Below are positions 1 to 7,497 of a DNA stretch of 64,000 bases, piece by piece. The notes below the pieces were generated by a model. It made no database searches and had not been told where the DNA came from. It saw only the letters and a list, made by a program, of their open reading frames with translations. This DNA comes from Streptomyces naganishii JCM 4654. GTDB lineage: Bacteria > Actinomycetota > Actinomycetes > Streptomycetales > Streptomycetaceae. The stretch spans positions 372,001-436,000 of the forward strand of contig NZ_BMVF01000005.1 in the NCBI RefSeq assembly GCF_014650575.1, in the 5' to 3' direction. Each line of letters opens with the position of its first letter. The stretch's first letter is position 1. The position numbers were made by a program, and so were the translations under genes.

Positions 1-1451
1 CGCTGGGCGCGGCGGCGGTGCTGCTCCCCAACGCCATGGCCTCCCAGGACGGCGGCGCCGCGGACAACGCCACCCCCCGGACGTTCAAGGCGACGGACGC
101 CTCCAGCCTCGCCGCACAGCTCGCCAAGAACCCCGGCGACTCCTTCGCGGGCGCCTACTACGACAGCGCCAAGCAGCAGCTCGTGGTCAACGTGGTGGGC
201 GGCGACAACAACAACGTGGCCGTACAGGCGAAGAAGGCCGGCGCCGCGGTCCGCCAGGTCGCCAACAGCACCGCGTCCCTGAAGTCGGCCGCGCGCACCC
301 TCAAGGCCAAGGCCACCATCCCGGGCACCTCCTGGGCCGTCGACCCGCGCACCGACAAGGTCGTCGTCACGGCCGACAGCACGGTCACCGGCGCGAAGTG
401 GAACAGACTCCAATCCACCGTGAAGAGCCTCGGCCCGGGCATGGCGACGCTGAAGAAGTCCGCCGGCGCCTTCAAGACCTTCGCCTCGGGCGGCGACGCC
501 ATCTTCGCCCAGGCCCAGGGCGGCACCGTGCGCTGTTCCCTCGGCTTCAACGTGACGGCCTCGGACGGCAAGCCGGCCTTCCTGACCGCCGGACACTGCG
601 GTGTCGCCGCCAAGCAGTGGGCCGACTCGCAGAACGGCCAGCCGGTCGCCACCGTCGACCAGGCCACCTTCCCCGGCAACGACTTCTCCCTCCTCAAGTA
701 CGACGACCCCAACACGCAGGCCCCGAGCGAGGTCAACGCCGGCAACGGGCAGACCGTGCAGATCACCCAGGCCGTCGACGCGACCGTGGGCTCTACGGTG
801 TTCCGCATGGGCAGCACCACCGGTCTGCACAACGGCCAGGTGACCGGTCTCGACGCCACCGTCAACTTCCAGAGCGAGACCAACCCGGGCGGCGTCGACA
901 CCGTCAACGGCCTCATCCAGACCAACGTGTGCGCCGAGCCGGGCGACAGCGGCGGCTCCCTGTTCACGCAGGACGGTGGCGCGGTCGGCCTCACCTCCGG
1001 CGGCAGCGGCGACTGCACCAAGGGCGGAGAGACCTTCTTCCAGCCGGTGACCGCCGCACTCCAGGCGACCGGAGCGACGCTGGGCGCGGGCAACGGCGCG
1101 GGCGCGGGCAACGGGAACGGCGCCGGCAATGGCGCGGGCAACGGAAACGGCGCCGGCAATGGCGCGGGCAACGGGAACGGCGCCGGCAACCAGCAGGGTG
1201 GTAACCAGCAGGGCGGCGGCCAGCAGGCCGGCGGCGACCAGTCGGGCACGGCGTCCCCGGGCGACCAGTCGGGCGCGGGCACGGCTTCCCCCGGCGACCA
1301 GTCCGGCGCGAACAACGGCTCGGGCGCGAACAACGGGTCGGGTGCCAACAACGGGTCCGGCGTCTCCAACGGCTCGGGTGCCAACAACGGCTCGGGCGCC
1401 AACAACGGGTCCGGCGTCTCCAACGGCTCCGGGATCTCCCAGGGCGGGTGA
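1..1451 (+). CDS. Secreted S1 family serine protease (streptogrisin/alpha-lytic type), 5' end outside window
   Basis: The reading frame is open from base 3, where residues LGAAAVLLPNAMAS look like the end of a signal peptide, so the true start lies before the window. An alpha-lytic-protease-type pro-region (including TSWAVDPRTDKVVVTAD) is followed by the mature protease starting near FAQAQGGTVRCSLGFNV. The catalytic triad is visible as TAGHCG (His), GNDFSLLKY (Asp) and EPGDSGGSL (Ser). The C-terminal ~120 residues are low complexity: Gly/Ala/Asn repeats, a Gln/Gly stretch, TASPGDQSG repeats and seven NNGSGA-like hexapeptides. The family secretes an autoprocessed endopeptidase. The tail may be a wall-spanning or binding linker (inference). 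It is a paralogue of the protease at 27960-29351, which ends in a membrane anchor instead. Confidence 0.93.
   Translation, partial: LGAAAVLLPNAMASQDGGAADNATPRTFKATDASSLAAQLAKNPGDSFAGAYYDSAKQQLVVNVVGGDNNNVAVQAKKAGAAVRQVANSTASLKSAARTLKAKATIPGTSWAVDPRTDKVVVTADSTVTGAKWNRLQSTVKSLGPGMATLKKSAGAFKTFASGGDAIFAQAQGGTVRCSLGFNVTASDGKPAFLTAGHCGVAAKQWADSQNGQPVATVDQATFPGNDFSLLKYDDPNTQAPSEVNAGNGQTVQITQAVDATVGSTVFRMGSTTGLHNGQVTGLDATVNFQSETNPGGVDTVNGLIQTNVCAEPGDSGGSLFTQDGGAVGLTSGGSGDCTKGGETFFQPVTAALQATGATLGAGNGAGAGNGNGAGNGAGNGNGAGNGAGNGNGAGNQQGGNQQGGGQQAGGDQSGTASPGDQSGAGTASPGDQSGANNGSGANNGSGANNGSGVSNGSGANNGSGANNGSGVSNGSGISQGG
1101..1190 (+). repeat. Three 30-bp tandem repeats coding a Gly/Ala/Asn-rich linker
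   Basis: Three consecutive 30-base units (1101-1130, 1131-1160, 1161-1190) differ at only one or two positions and encode the decapeptide GAGNGNGAGN. They sit in frame within the S1 protease tail, so copy-number changes would alter linker length without a frameshift. Confidence 0.9.
1311..1436 (+). repeat. Seven 18-bp tandem repeats coding NNGSGA-like hexapeptides
   Basis: Seven units of 18 bases encode NNGSGA, NNGSGV or SNGSGA-type hexapeptides at the extreme C terminus of the secreted protease. The units are not identical at third positions. Confidence 0.85.
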
Positions 1452-1586
1452 CGGCCCGGACCGGCAGTCCCTGAGGAGGGGGAGCGTCCAAGGACCCGCC
1501 CGCCCGGGCCCGGCCGTCTCCCCTCGGCCGCCTCCCCCTCCCCAGCCACCGGCCGGCCAAGCACCAGCGGTTCCCGGCCGGCCGGT

Positions 1587-1626
1587 GGAGTGGTCCGGTC
1601 CTCCGGCGGGAGGACCGGACCACTCC
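1587..1626 (+). terminator. 18-bp perfect stem with GGCG loop
   Basis: The arms 1587-1604 and 1609-1626 are exact reverse complements around a 4-nt loop. There is no T-tract, which is common for Streptomyces terminators. It lies 136 nt after the S1 protease stop. Confidence 0.7.
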
Positions 1627-1634
1627 GTACGAAC

Positions 1635-1670
1635 CTCGCGGGGACGGCTCCGCTCGGCCGTCCCCGCGAG
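1635..1670 (+). terminator. Second hairpin, 14-bp perfect stem
   Basis: Arms 1635-1648 and 1657-1670 are exact reverse complements with an 8-nt loop. It directly follows the 18-bp hairpin, giving a tandem terminator or a folded leader. Confidence 0.6.
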
Positions 1671-1921
1671 CCCGCGGCGGGAGCACCGGCACGTCGTCGA
1701 TCCGCTCCCGTGCCGCCGCCGGGTGGCGCACCAGGCGGGCGGTCACGGACGGCACCCGGACCACTGCCCCGCGGTCACGCCCCCACCTCTCACCCGCCCG
1801 TGCGAAGGCCCCCGGGTCGGGACTTCCCCGGAGCGCACACGGCGCACGGCGAGGCGGGCGGGCGGCCAGGAACTCCACGGAACCGTCACAGGGGCTGCGC
1901 AGGCGGCCGATACGCGCTGTA

Positions 1922-4378
1922 ATGGCCAACGTGGTCAGTGAGGGCGCTACGGCACGCAGAACGAGGAGTCTGCGAGCCGAACTTGCCCTCAGCACCCTCA
2001 CCTCCGAGCCGGCCACCGACGACCGCCTGCACCGCGTCCTGGAGCAGGCCCTGGTCTTCGCCGGCGCCGCCTTCGCCGCCGTCTACACGTGTGGAGAGGG
2101 CGGGGACCTGCTGTGCCTGGCCGAGTCCGCCGGCGTGCCGCGCACCCTGTACGGCCTGCGTGACGCCTACCCGCTGGAGGGCCGGTCCCCGGCCGCCGAG
2201 GCCCGCCGCACCGGGCGGGCCGTGTGGCTCGGCCCCGAGGAGCTCGCCGGGTGCGCGGACTCCCGCCGGATGCCCGCCGGGGACGTCTTCCTCGCCGTGG
2301 TCCCGCTGGGCGGGTGCGAGGGCGGCTGCCTGGTCGCGGTCACCGAGAGCCCGGGCGGCTTCGACAGCGAGGACCGCGAGTGCCTGGAACTCGTCGCCCG
2401 CGCCGTCGCCTGTCCCGCCCCGGCCGAGACCGCGCACGGCGAGGAGCTGCCGCCGGGCGCCTTCAGCCTCGCCATGGACACCGGGCGGGTCGAGGTCGGC
2501 GACGACATCCTGCGCCTGTTCGACATCGGCCGCAGCGACTTCGACGGCAAGGTCGAGACGCTGCTGTCACTGACCGTGCCCGAGGACCTGCCCTCCCTCA
2601 TGTCCGTGGTCGAGGCCGACCACATGTCGATCGGCGAGCGCGAGCTGGAGTTCCGCATCCTCCAGCCCGACGGGCCGCCCAGATGGCTGCGGCTGCGCGG
2701 GCGGCTGCTGCCCGGCGGCGAGGGCCGGCCCGCCCGCCTGGTCGGCACGGTCGCCGACGCCTCGACGATGCGCGCCGGCGGCGTCACCGACGTCACCCGC
2801 GTCCAGCGGCTCGCCGCCGCCCTGGCCACCGCCGGCACCGTCCGCGACGTCAGCCAGGCCGTGGTCGGCGCCCTGCGCAAGCCGCTCCAGGCCGACCGGA
2901 TCGCGCTGGCGGAACTGGAGAACGACCGGCTCGTCGTCACCGTCCTGGACCCGCCCGAACCCGAGGCCTGGCCCGAGCTGTGGCGCCTGGAGTGGCGCAC
3001 GGAATGGCCCGACGCGCCGGTGCGGGCCATGCCCACCCTCGCCGCCGCCCTGCGCGAGGGACGCGCCCAGATCTGGCCCGCCGGGACCAGCCTGGAGCCC
3101 GCGCTCGCCGAGGTCGGCCCCGGCGGGCTCGCGGTCCTGCCGCTGGCCGCCGGCGGCCGGATGGCCGGCGTCTGCCTGATCGGCTGGGACACCCCGCACG
3201 ACTTCGGCCCCGACGAACGCGCCCTGCTCACCGCCTCGGCCGGCCTCGCCGGACAGGCCCTCATGCGCGCCCACGCCTTCGACGCCGAGCACGAACTCGT
3301 CGGCATGCTCCAGCGCACCCTGCTGCCCCGCCGCCTGCCCAAGCTGCCCGGCGCCGAGGCCGTGGCCCGCTATCTGCCCGCCACCGCCGGCCTGGAGGTC
3401 GGCGGCGACTGGTACGACGTGATCCCGCTGCCCGACAACCACGTCGCCTTCGTCATCGGGGACGTCCAGGGCCACAGCGCCGCCGCCGCCACCCTCATGG
3501 GCCAGATGCGCACCGCGCTGCGCGCCTACGCCGCCGAGGGCCACCCCCCGGACGTGGTCGTCTCGCACGCCAACCGGCTCCTGCTGGAGCTGGAGACCGA
3601 CCTGTTCGCCACCTGCGCCTACGTCGACGTCGACATGGAGGCGGGCACGGCGTGGTGCGTGCGCGCCGGTCACCTGCCGCCGGTGCTGCGCCACCCGGAC
3701 GGCAGCGTGGAGATCGCCGAGGCGGAGGGCGGCCCGCCGCTCGGGGTGCTCAGCCAGGCCGACTTCCCCATGACCCCGCTCAGGCTCCAGCCCGGCACCG
3801 TGCTCGCGCTGACCACCGACGGCCTCGTGGAGTCCCCCCAGGCCGACATCGACGACGGCATGAACCGCCTCGCCGAGGGCCTGGCCGCCGTCGACCCCGC
3901 CCACCTCGGCCTCGTCGCCGACGCCCTGCTCACCGACGCGGGCCGCAGCGACGACATCGCCCTGCTGCTCATGCGCTACAACGGCCTCGCCGTACGCCCG
4001 CTGCGGGAGAGCTGGACGGTATGGCGGGTGCCCGAGGCGGTACGGCACGCCCGCCGCTTCACCCGGCGCACCCTGCGCTCGTGGGGCGTGGGCGACGACG
4101 ACATCGACGCCGCCCTGCTGATCGTCTCCGAACTGGTCACCAACGGCCTGGTGCACACCGAAGGGCAGGTCCGCCTCGACCTCACCCTGGTCAACCACCG
4201 CCTGCGCGTCGCGGTCGCCGACGGTTCGCCCCGCACCCCGGTCAAGCCGACGAGCATCGGCTGGGAGGCCACCGGCGGGCGGGGCATCCTCCTGGTCGAG
4301 GCCATGTCGGCGGCCTGGGGCACCCTGCCGGTCAGCGGCGGCAAGCAGGTGTGGAGCGAGTTGGTGCTGGGCCGCTGA
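1922..4378 (+). CDS. GAF-PAS-GAF-SpoIIE phosphatase with C-terminal HATPase domain
   Basis: This 818-residue multidomain regulator has an N-terminal GAF-like domain (about 30-160), a PAS-like domain (about 175-285), a second GAF (about 295-455), a PP2C-type SpoIIE phosphatase domain (about 480-680; GGDWYDV near 494, IGDVQGHS, DDIALLL) and a C-terminal HATPase_c domain (SELVTNGLVHT near 735, GRGILLV near 785). Proteins of this layout dephosphorylate anti-anti-sigma factors while the RsbW-like ATPase domain may act as an anti-sigma kinase, so one protein could run both arms of a partner switch. No sigma or STAS gene lies next to it. No membrane segment was seen, so it is probably cytosolic. The start is an ATG with only a weak ribosome site. 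Confidence 0.93.
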   Translation: MANVVSEGATARRTRSLRAELALSTLTSEPATDDRLHRVLEQALVFAGAAFAAVYTCGEGGDLLCLAESAGVPRTLYGLRDAYPLEGRSPAAEARRTGRAVWLGPEELAGCADSRRMPAGDVFLAVVPLGGCEGGCLVAVTESPGGFDSEDRECLELVARAVACPAPAETAHGEELPPGAFSLAMDTGRVEVGDDILRLFDIGRSDFDGKVETLLSLTVPEDLPSLMSVVEADHMSIGERELEFRILQPDGPPRWLRLRGRLLPGGEGRPARLVGTVADASTMRAGGVTDVTRVQRLAAALATAGTVRDVSQAVVGALRKPLQADRIALAELENDRLVVTVLDPPEPEAWPELWRLEWRTEWPDAPVRAMPTLAAALREGRAQIWPAGTSLEPALAEVGPGGLAVLPLAAGGRMAGVCLIGWDTPHDFGPDERALLTASAGLAGQALMRAHAFDAEHELVGMLQRTLLPRRLPKLPGAEAVARYLPATAGLEVGGDWYDVIPLPDNHVAFVIGDVQGHSAAAATLMGQMRTALRAYAAEGHPPDVVVSHANRLLLELETDLFATCAYVDVDMEAGTAWCVRAGHLPPVLRHPDGSVEIAEAEGGPPLGVLSQADFPMTPLRLQPGTVLALTTDGLVESPQADIDDGMNRLAEGLAAVDPAHLGLVADALLTDAGRSDDIALLLMRYNGLAVRPLRESWTVWRVPEAVRHARRFTRRTLRSWGVGDDDIDAALLIVSELVTNGLVHTEGQVRLDLTLVNHRLRVAVADGSPRTPVKPTSIGWEATGGRGILLVEAMSAAWGTLPVSGGKQVWSELVLGR

Positions 4379-4477
4379 CCCGTCCGGCCCCGGGCGCACA
4401 CCGCGGCCGACCCGCCACACGGGTGCGCCGCGCGCCCGCGACGGCAGGTCTGAGCCGCCGCCGGGCCATCCGTTGCT

Positions 4478-4483
4478 TAGGGT
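4478..4483 (+). promoter_or_regulatory. Candidate -10 hexamer (TAGGGT) of a leaderless gene
   Basis: TAGGGT lies 8 nt before the GTG at 4492 and no Shine-Dalgarno sequence is present. This is the usual geometry of a leaderless actinobacterial transcript. No good -35 was seen. Confidence 0.4.
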
Positions 4484-4491
4484 CCTGGGCT

Positions 4492-4779
4492 GTGTCACAC
4501 ACCACCTTCGAAGAGCTCGTGGCCAAGAAGCGCGCGGCCGACGAGGCCCACGCCCGGGTCGCGGAGCTGCGCACCGCCTACGGGCCGCCCGCGCAGTCAC
4601 GCCTGACCGGGACCCAGAGCGAGACGTACGAGACGGCGCTGCGCGCCTGGCGCGACCTGGCCCGCGATCTGAGCACCGCCCTGAACGAGTACGCCGGCCA
4701 GGAGGGACGGCCGCGCCCCGAGGTCGAGGACGAGGTGGCCCGGGCGGCACGCGAGGGCGGAGAGGGCGCCGAGTCGTAG
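4492..4779 (+). CDS. Small conserved-type hypothetical protein
   Basis: This 95-residue, charged, mostly helical protein starts VSHTTFEELVAKKRAADEA and has an acidic C terminus. It has no signal peptide, membrane segment or cysteine. Codon use is strongly GC3-biased, supporting a real gene. The GTG is chosen because a TANNNT hexamer sits 8 nt upstream and there is no ribosome site, suggesting leaderless translation. I do not recognise the function. The heptad-like Leu/Ala spacing in the first 60 residues could form a short coiled coil. Confidence 0.75.
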   Translation: MSHTTFEELVAKKRAADEAHARVAELRTAYGPPAQSRLTGTQSETYETALRAWRDLARDLSTALNEYAGQEGRPRPEVEDEVARAAREGGEGAES

Positions 4780-4830
4780 GCCGTGGCCGCAGGCACGTAT
4801 CCGGTGGCCGTGGCGGGGTACCCGCCGTCC

Positions 4831-5199
4831 ATGGACACCACCCGGTACGAAGCACTCGCCGCGGGCTCGGCCTTCGGGATCGCCGTCATCGTCGTCGGCG
4901 GTCTGGTCATCGCCGCCGCCCTGGTGTGGGCCATCGGCCTCGGCATCAAGGTCAAGCAGCGCGAACCCCGGACCCCGCGCGGAGGCGAGCACCCCACTCT
5001 GCCGGAGTCCGGACCGGTCCACGAGACCCAGCAGCGGCGCGAGCCCGACGAGGTGCCCCGTGCCGAGGAGACCGGCCGCCGCCTGACCCCGCACGAGCTC
5101 AGCTCCTCCGGCAGCAGGCGCAGCGAGGACCAGTCCCGCCCCCGCTGGGACGACGGCTCCAGCGGCTCCTTCGGCAGCGGCGGCTCCGGGGGCAGGTGA
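4831..5199 (+). CDS. DUF6479-like single-pass membrane protein
   Basis: After a short N terminus (MDTTRYEALAAGSAF) there is one transmembrane segment (about residues 13-37, rich in Ile/Val/Ala), then a hydrophilic tail with the phrases HPTLPESGPVHETQ, LTPHEL and RPRWDDGSSGSFGSGG, which I recognise as typical of the Streptomyces DUF6479 family. The role of the family is unknown. The ATG at 4831 gives 122 residues. An in-frame GTG at 4783 would add 16 residues and lies only 3 nt after the upstream stop, so the two genes may be co-transcribed. Confidence 0.8.
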   Translation: MDTTRYEALAAGSAFGIAVIVVGGLVIAAALVWAIGLGIKVKQREPRTPRGGEHPTLPESGPVHETQQRREPDEVPRAEETGRRLTPHELSSSGSRRSEDQSRPRWDDGSSGSFGSGGSGGR

Positions 5200-5233
5200 C
5201 CGGACCGGGCCGGTGAAGGCCCTGGCTCGGTCA
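5197..5233. terminator. Possible bidirectional terminator between convergent genes
   Basis: Complementary segments TGACCG (5197-5202) and CGGTCA (5228-5233) enclose a second small stem GGGCC/GGCCC (5207-5211 and 5218-5222). It overlaps both stop codons of the convergent DUF6479 and MFS genes. The stems are short and interrupted, so this is weak. Confidence 0.3.
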
Positions 5234-6523
5234 GCGGCGGCGCCATGTGCGTGTGAACGCCAGCAGGGCCAGGGCCAAGGCCTGGATCGCTGCCACGACC
5301 GTGATGAGCAGCGGGACGGACACCCCGTAGAGCGCGCCCGTCAGCGCCCCGCCCACCAGGCTCGCGCCGCCCGCCACGCCCGCGAACACGCCGTACGCCG
5401 TCGCCCGCCGTCCCGGCGGGACCAGGTCGGCGACCGTGGCGCGCAGCGTCGACTCCTGCACGCCCAGGGCGGCGCCCCACACCAGCGACCCGGCCACCGC
5501 GACGGTCACCGCGTCCGTGAAGGCCAGCGCCGGTACGAGGGCGGCGAGCAGCGGCAGGACGACGAGCACGGCGGGCCCGTACCGGTCGTAGAACCAGCCG
5601 GTCACCAGGGCGGCCACCGCGTCCACGGCCATCGCGGCCGCGTACAGCACGGGCACCCACGCCGGGGCCAGCAGATGGCGCTGGACCAGGTGGTAGGAGA
5701 GCACGCCGAAGGTGGCGAAGCCGGCGGTGGTGGCCGCGGTGAACGCCGCGTACGTCCAGAACGCCACCGGCAGCCGGCCCACCCGGCCGCCCGCCTTCGC
5801 CGGGGCGGGCCGCCTCGCCGGGCCCCCTCCTGCCGTTTCCGGGGCTCCTGGGGCCTTCGGGCCTTCCGCGGTCTTCGGGGCGGGCCCGGCGGCCTCCTCG
5901 TAGCGGCGCGGGTCGGGCACCCGGTTCCGCAGCCACAGCAGCAGGACGACCACGGCGACCCCGGGCACGGCGAGAACGCCCAGCGCCGGCCCGTAGGAGC
6001 CACCCGTCAGCGCGAGCACACCGGCGACGGTGAGCGGGCCGACCAGCGCGCCCACCTGGTCCATCGCCTCGTGCACGGCGAAGCCCCGGCCGCGTCCGGT
6101 CGCCGCGGTGGCGTGCGACAGAAGGGTGTCCTTGGCCGGTGAGCGCACCGCCTTGCCCACCCTTTCGGCGACCACCAGCGCGCACGCGGCCCACAGGGTC
6201 CCGACCGCACCGAGCGGGGGCACCGCGACGACGGTGAGCAGATAGCCGGCGATGGTCAGGGCCCAGAAGCGCCGGGTCCGGTCGGCCAGGGGCCCGGACA
6301 CCAGCCGCAGTCCGAGGGCCGCCGCCTCACCCGCGCCGGTGACCACGCCGACCACCAGCGCCGAGGCCCCGAGCGAGGACAGCAGCGGCCCGGTGACCGA
6401 GCGGGCGCCCTCGTAGACGAAGTCCGCGAGCAGGCTGACGGTGCCGAACCACACCACGAAGCGCCACGCGCCCATCCGGGCCCGTGGCGCGGTCCCGGGC
6501 TCGCCGGCCGGCTTAGCGTCCAC
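5231..6523 (-). CDS. MFS transporter, 12-TM type
   Basis: This 430-residue protein is a major facilitator superfamily permease, with hydrophobic segments throughout and a charged central loop (about 210-250, rich in Pro/Ala/Lys) splitting two six-helix halves. The loop between TM2 and TM3 carries SGPLADRTRRFWALTIAGY, a variant of the MFS motif G-x-x-x-D-R. The segment AERVGKAVRSPAKDTLLSHA resembles a subgroup of actinobacterial MFS proteins of unknown substrate. The start is a GTG. No adjacent gene indicates a substrate. It could be a drug or metabolite exporter. Confidence 0.9.
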   Translation of the reverse strand: MDAKPAGEPGTAPRARMGAWRFVVWFGTVSLLADFVYEGARSVTGPLLSSLGASALVVGVVTGAGEAAALGLRLVSGPLADRTRRFWALTIAGYLLTVVAVPPLGAVGTLWAACALVVAERVGKAVRSPAKDTLLSHATAATGRGRGFAVHEAMDQVGALVGPLTVAGVLALTGGSYGPALGVLAVPGVAVVVLLLWLRNRVPDPRRYEEAAGPAPKTAEGPKAPGAPETAGGGPARRPAPAKAGGRVGRLPVAFWTYAAFTAATTAGFATFGVLSYHLVQRHLLAPAWVPVLYAAAMAVDAVAALVTGWFYDRYGPAVLVVLPLLAALVPALAFTDAVTVAVAGSLVWGAALGVQESTLRATVADLVPPGRRATAYGVFAGVAGGASLVGGALTGALYGVSVPLLITVVAAIQALALALLAFTRTWRRR

Positions 6524-6683
6524 GCCCGACAGTGTCCGTCACCGGGGGGCGCCGAGCGGTACGGGGGGCGGGTTTGCTGCCGGTGCGTGCGGGGACCCGA
6601 CTGCCCAGGAGGACGGGGTTCGCGGACGAACCACCGGACCGAACCACCGCACCGGACCGGACGCAGAAGGAAGATGAGGCGTC

Positions 6684-6860
6684 GTGACCGCCCACACCAG
6701 TGAGAAACCGGTTGTCCACAGCCCCGAGACCGGCTGGGCGAAGGCCCGCCGGCTGCGGCGCGAGCCCGTGCGTACCTGCGTGCCGGCGGTCGGCGACTGC
6801 GGCGGGCCGCACCGGGACCGCGTGGGTTCCGAGTCGAACATCGTGCGCGGCGAGGACTGA
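6684..6860 (+). CDS. Small hypothetical protein, 58 residues
   Basis: A GTG preceded by an AGAAGGAAG-type ribosome site about 10 nt upstream opens a 58-residue basic protein (VTAHTSEKPVVHSPETGW to SNIVRGED). It has two cysteines (RTCVPAVGDCGG), many Arg residues and no membrane segment. It lies alone between two minus-strand units. GC3 bias is reasonable but the protein is too short to be certain, and I do not recognise it. Confidence 0.45.
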   Translation: MTAHTSEKPVVHSPETGWAKARRLRREPVRTCVPAVGDCGGPHRDRVGSESNIVRGED

Positions 6861-6907
6861 CCCTCCCCGCACCCCTGACCCTCCCGCGCCCTTGACCCTC
6901 CCGCGCC

Positions 6908-7492
6908 TCAGGCGTGGGTCTTGGCCAGCAGTTCGAGGATCTCGGCGGTGGTGCCCGTCTCACCCAGACGCGGGAACACCCGTGTCACGGAACCCCGGTG
7001 GCCCTCCGCGTCCAGGTCGGACATGGCGTCGGTGGCGAGCGTGACGTGGTAGCCGTGCTCGTACGCGGCCCGCGCGGTGGACTCCACGCCGATGCTGGTG
7101 GCGATGCCGGTCAGCACGATCTGCGTGACGCCGCGCCGCCGCAGCTGCACGTCCAGGTCGGTGCCGTGGAAGGCGCCCCAGTTGTGCTTGGTGACGGTGA
7201 TGTCGCCCGCGTGACCGGCGAGTTCGGGGACGATCACGTCCCAGCCCTCGGGCCGTCCGCCGCCGGAGCGCGGCGCCTCGGTGCGGCCGGGCGGCACGTC
7301 GCCGAAGTCCGGCGCGAAGGAGACCCGCACGAGGACGACGGGCAGGCCGCGGGCGCGGAAGGCGTCGGCGAGCTCGGCCGTCCGGGAGACGACCTCGGCG
7401 GCGGAGTACGGCGCGGTCCGGGCGCCGACGATGCCGGCCTGGAGGTCGATCACCACGAGGGCGGTGCGGGGGTCGAGGGCGGTGACTGCCAT
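6908..7492 (-). CDS. Isochorismatase-like (cysteine hydrolase fold) protein lacking the catalytic Cys
   Basis: This 194-residue protein has the isochorismatase fold: VVIDLQ with Asp16, TKHNWGAF with Lys102, and LTGIATSIGVES where the usual nucleophilic Cys is Gly135. Asp and Lys of the triad are kept. In true isochorismatases such as EntB and PhzD the Cys is also Gly, because they hydrolyse a vinyl ether without a covalent thioester; nicotinamidases and carbamoyl hydrolases need the Cys. The substrate is therefore not a classic amide. It is the last gene of a marR-MFS-hydrolase operon, starting 5 nt after the MFS stop, so it may modify the compound that induces or is exported by the operon (inference). 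Confidence 0.88.
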   Translation of the reverse strand: MAVTALDPRTALVVIDLQAGIVGARTAPYSAAEVVSRTAELADAFRARGLPVVLVRVSFAPDFGDVPPGRTEAPRSGGGRPEGWDVIVPELAGHAGDITVTKHNWGAFHGTDLDVQLRRRGVTQIVLTGIATSIGVESTARAAYEHGYHVTLATDAMSDLDAEGHRGSVTRVFPRLGETGTTAEILELLAKTHA

Positions 7493-7497
7493 GGGGG

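Larger units (their letters stand above)
1452..1921. other. 470-nt intergenic region with two strong hairpins, no gene seen
   Basis: Between the protease stop and the SpoIIE phosphatase start I see no reading frame with plausible protein content on either strand. The stretch holds two adjacent perfect hairpins (1587-1626 and 1635-1670) and GC-rich spacer. The promoter of the phosphatase gene should lie in its last part, but no convincing -35/-10 pair was recognised. Confidence 0.6.

Noticed and set aside
1101..1436. Repeats at the protease end considered as a CRISPR array
   Set aside because: Repeats are contiguous without unique spacers and encode an in-frame linker.
158..1564. Long minus-strand frame opposite the S1 protease
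   Set aside because: Its Pro/Leu-rich repeats are the antisense of the Gly/Asn repeats. The plus-strand frame has full catalytic motifs.
2567..4855. 762-codon minus-strand frame across the SpoIIE phosphatase
   Set aside because: Gly/Ala/Val-rich composition without motifs, typical of an antisense shadow in GC-rich DNA.
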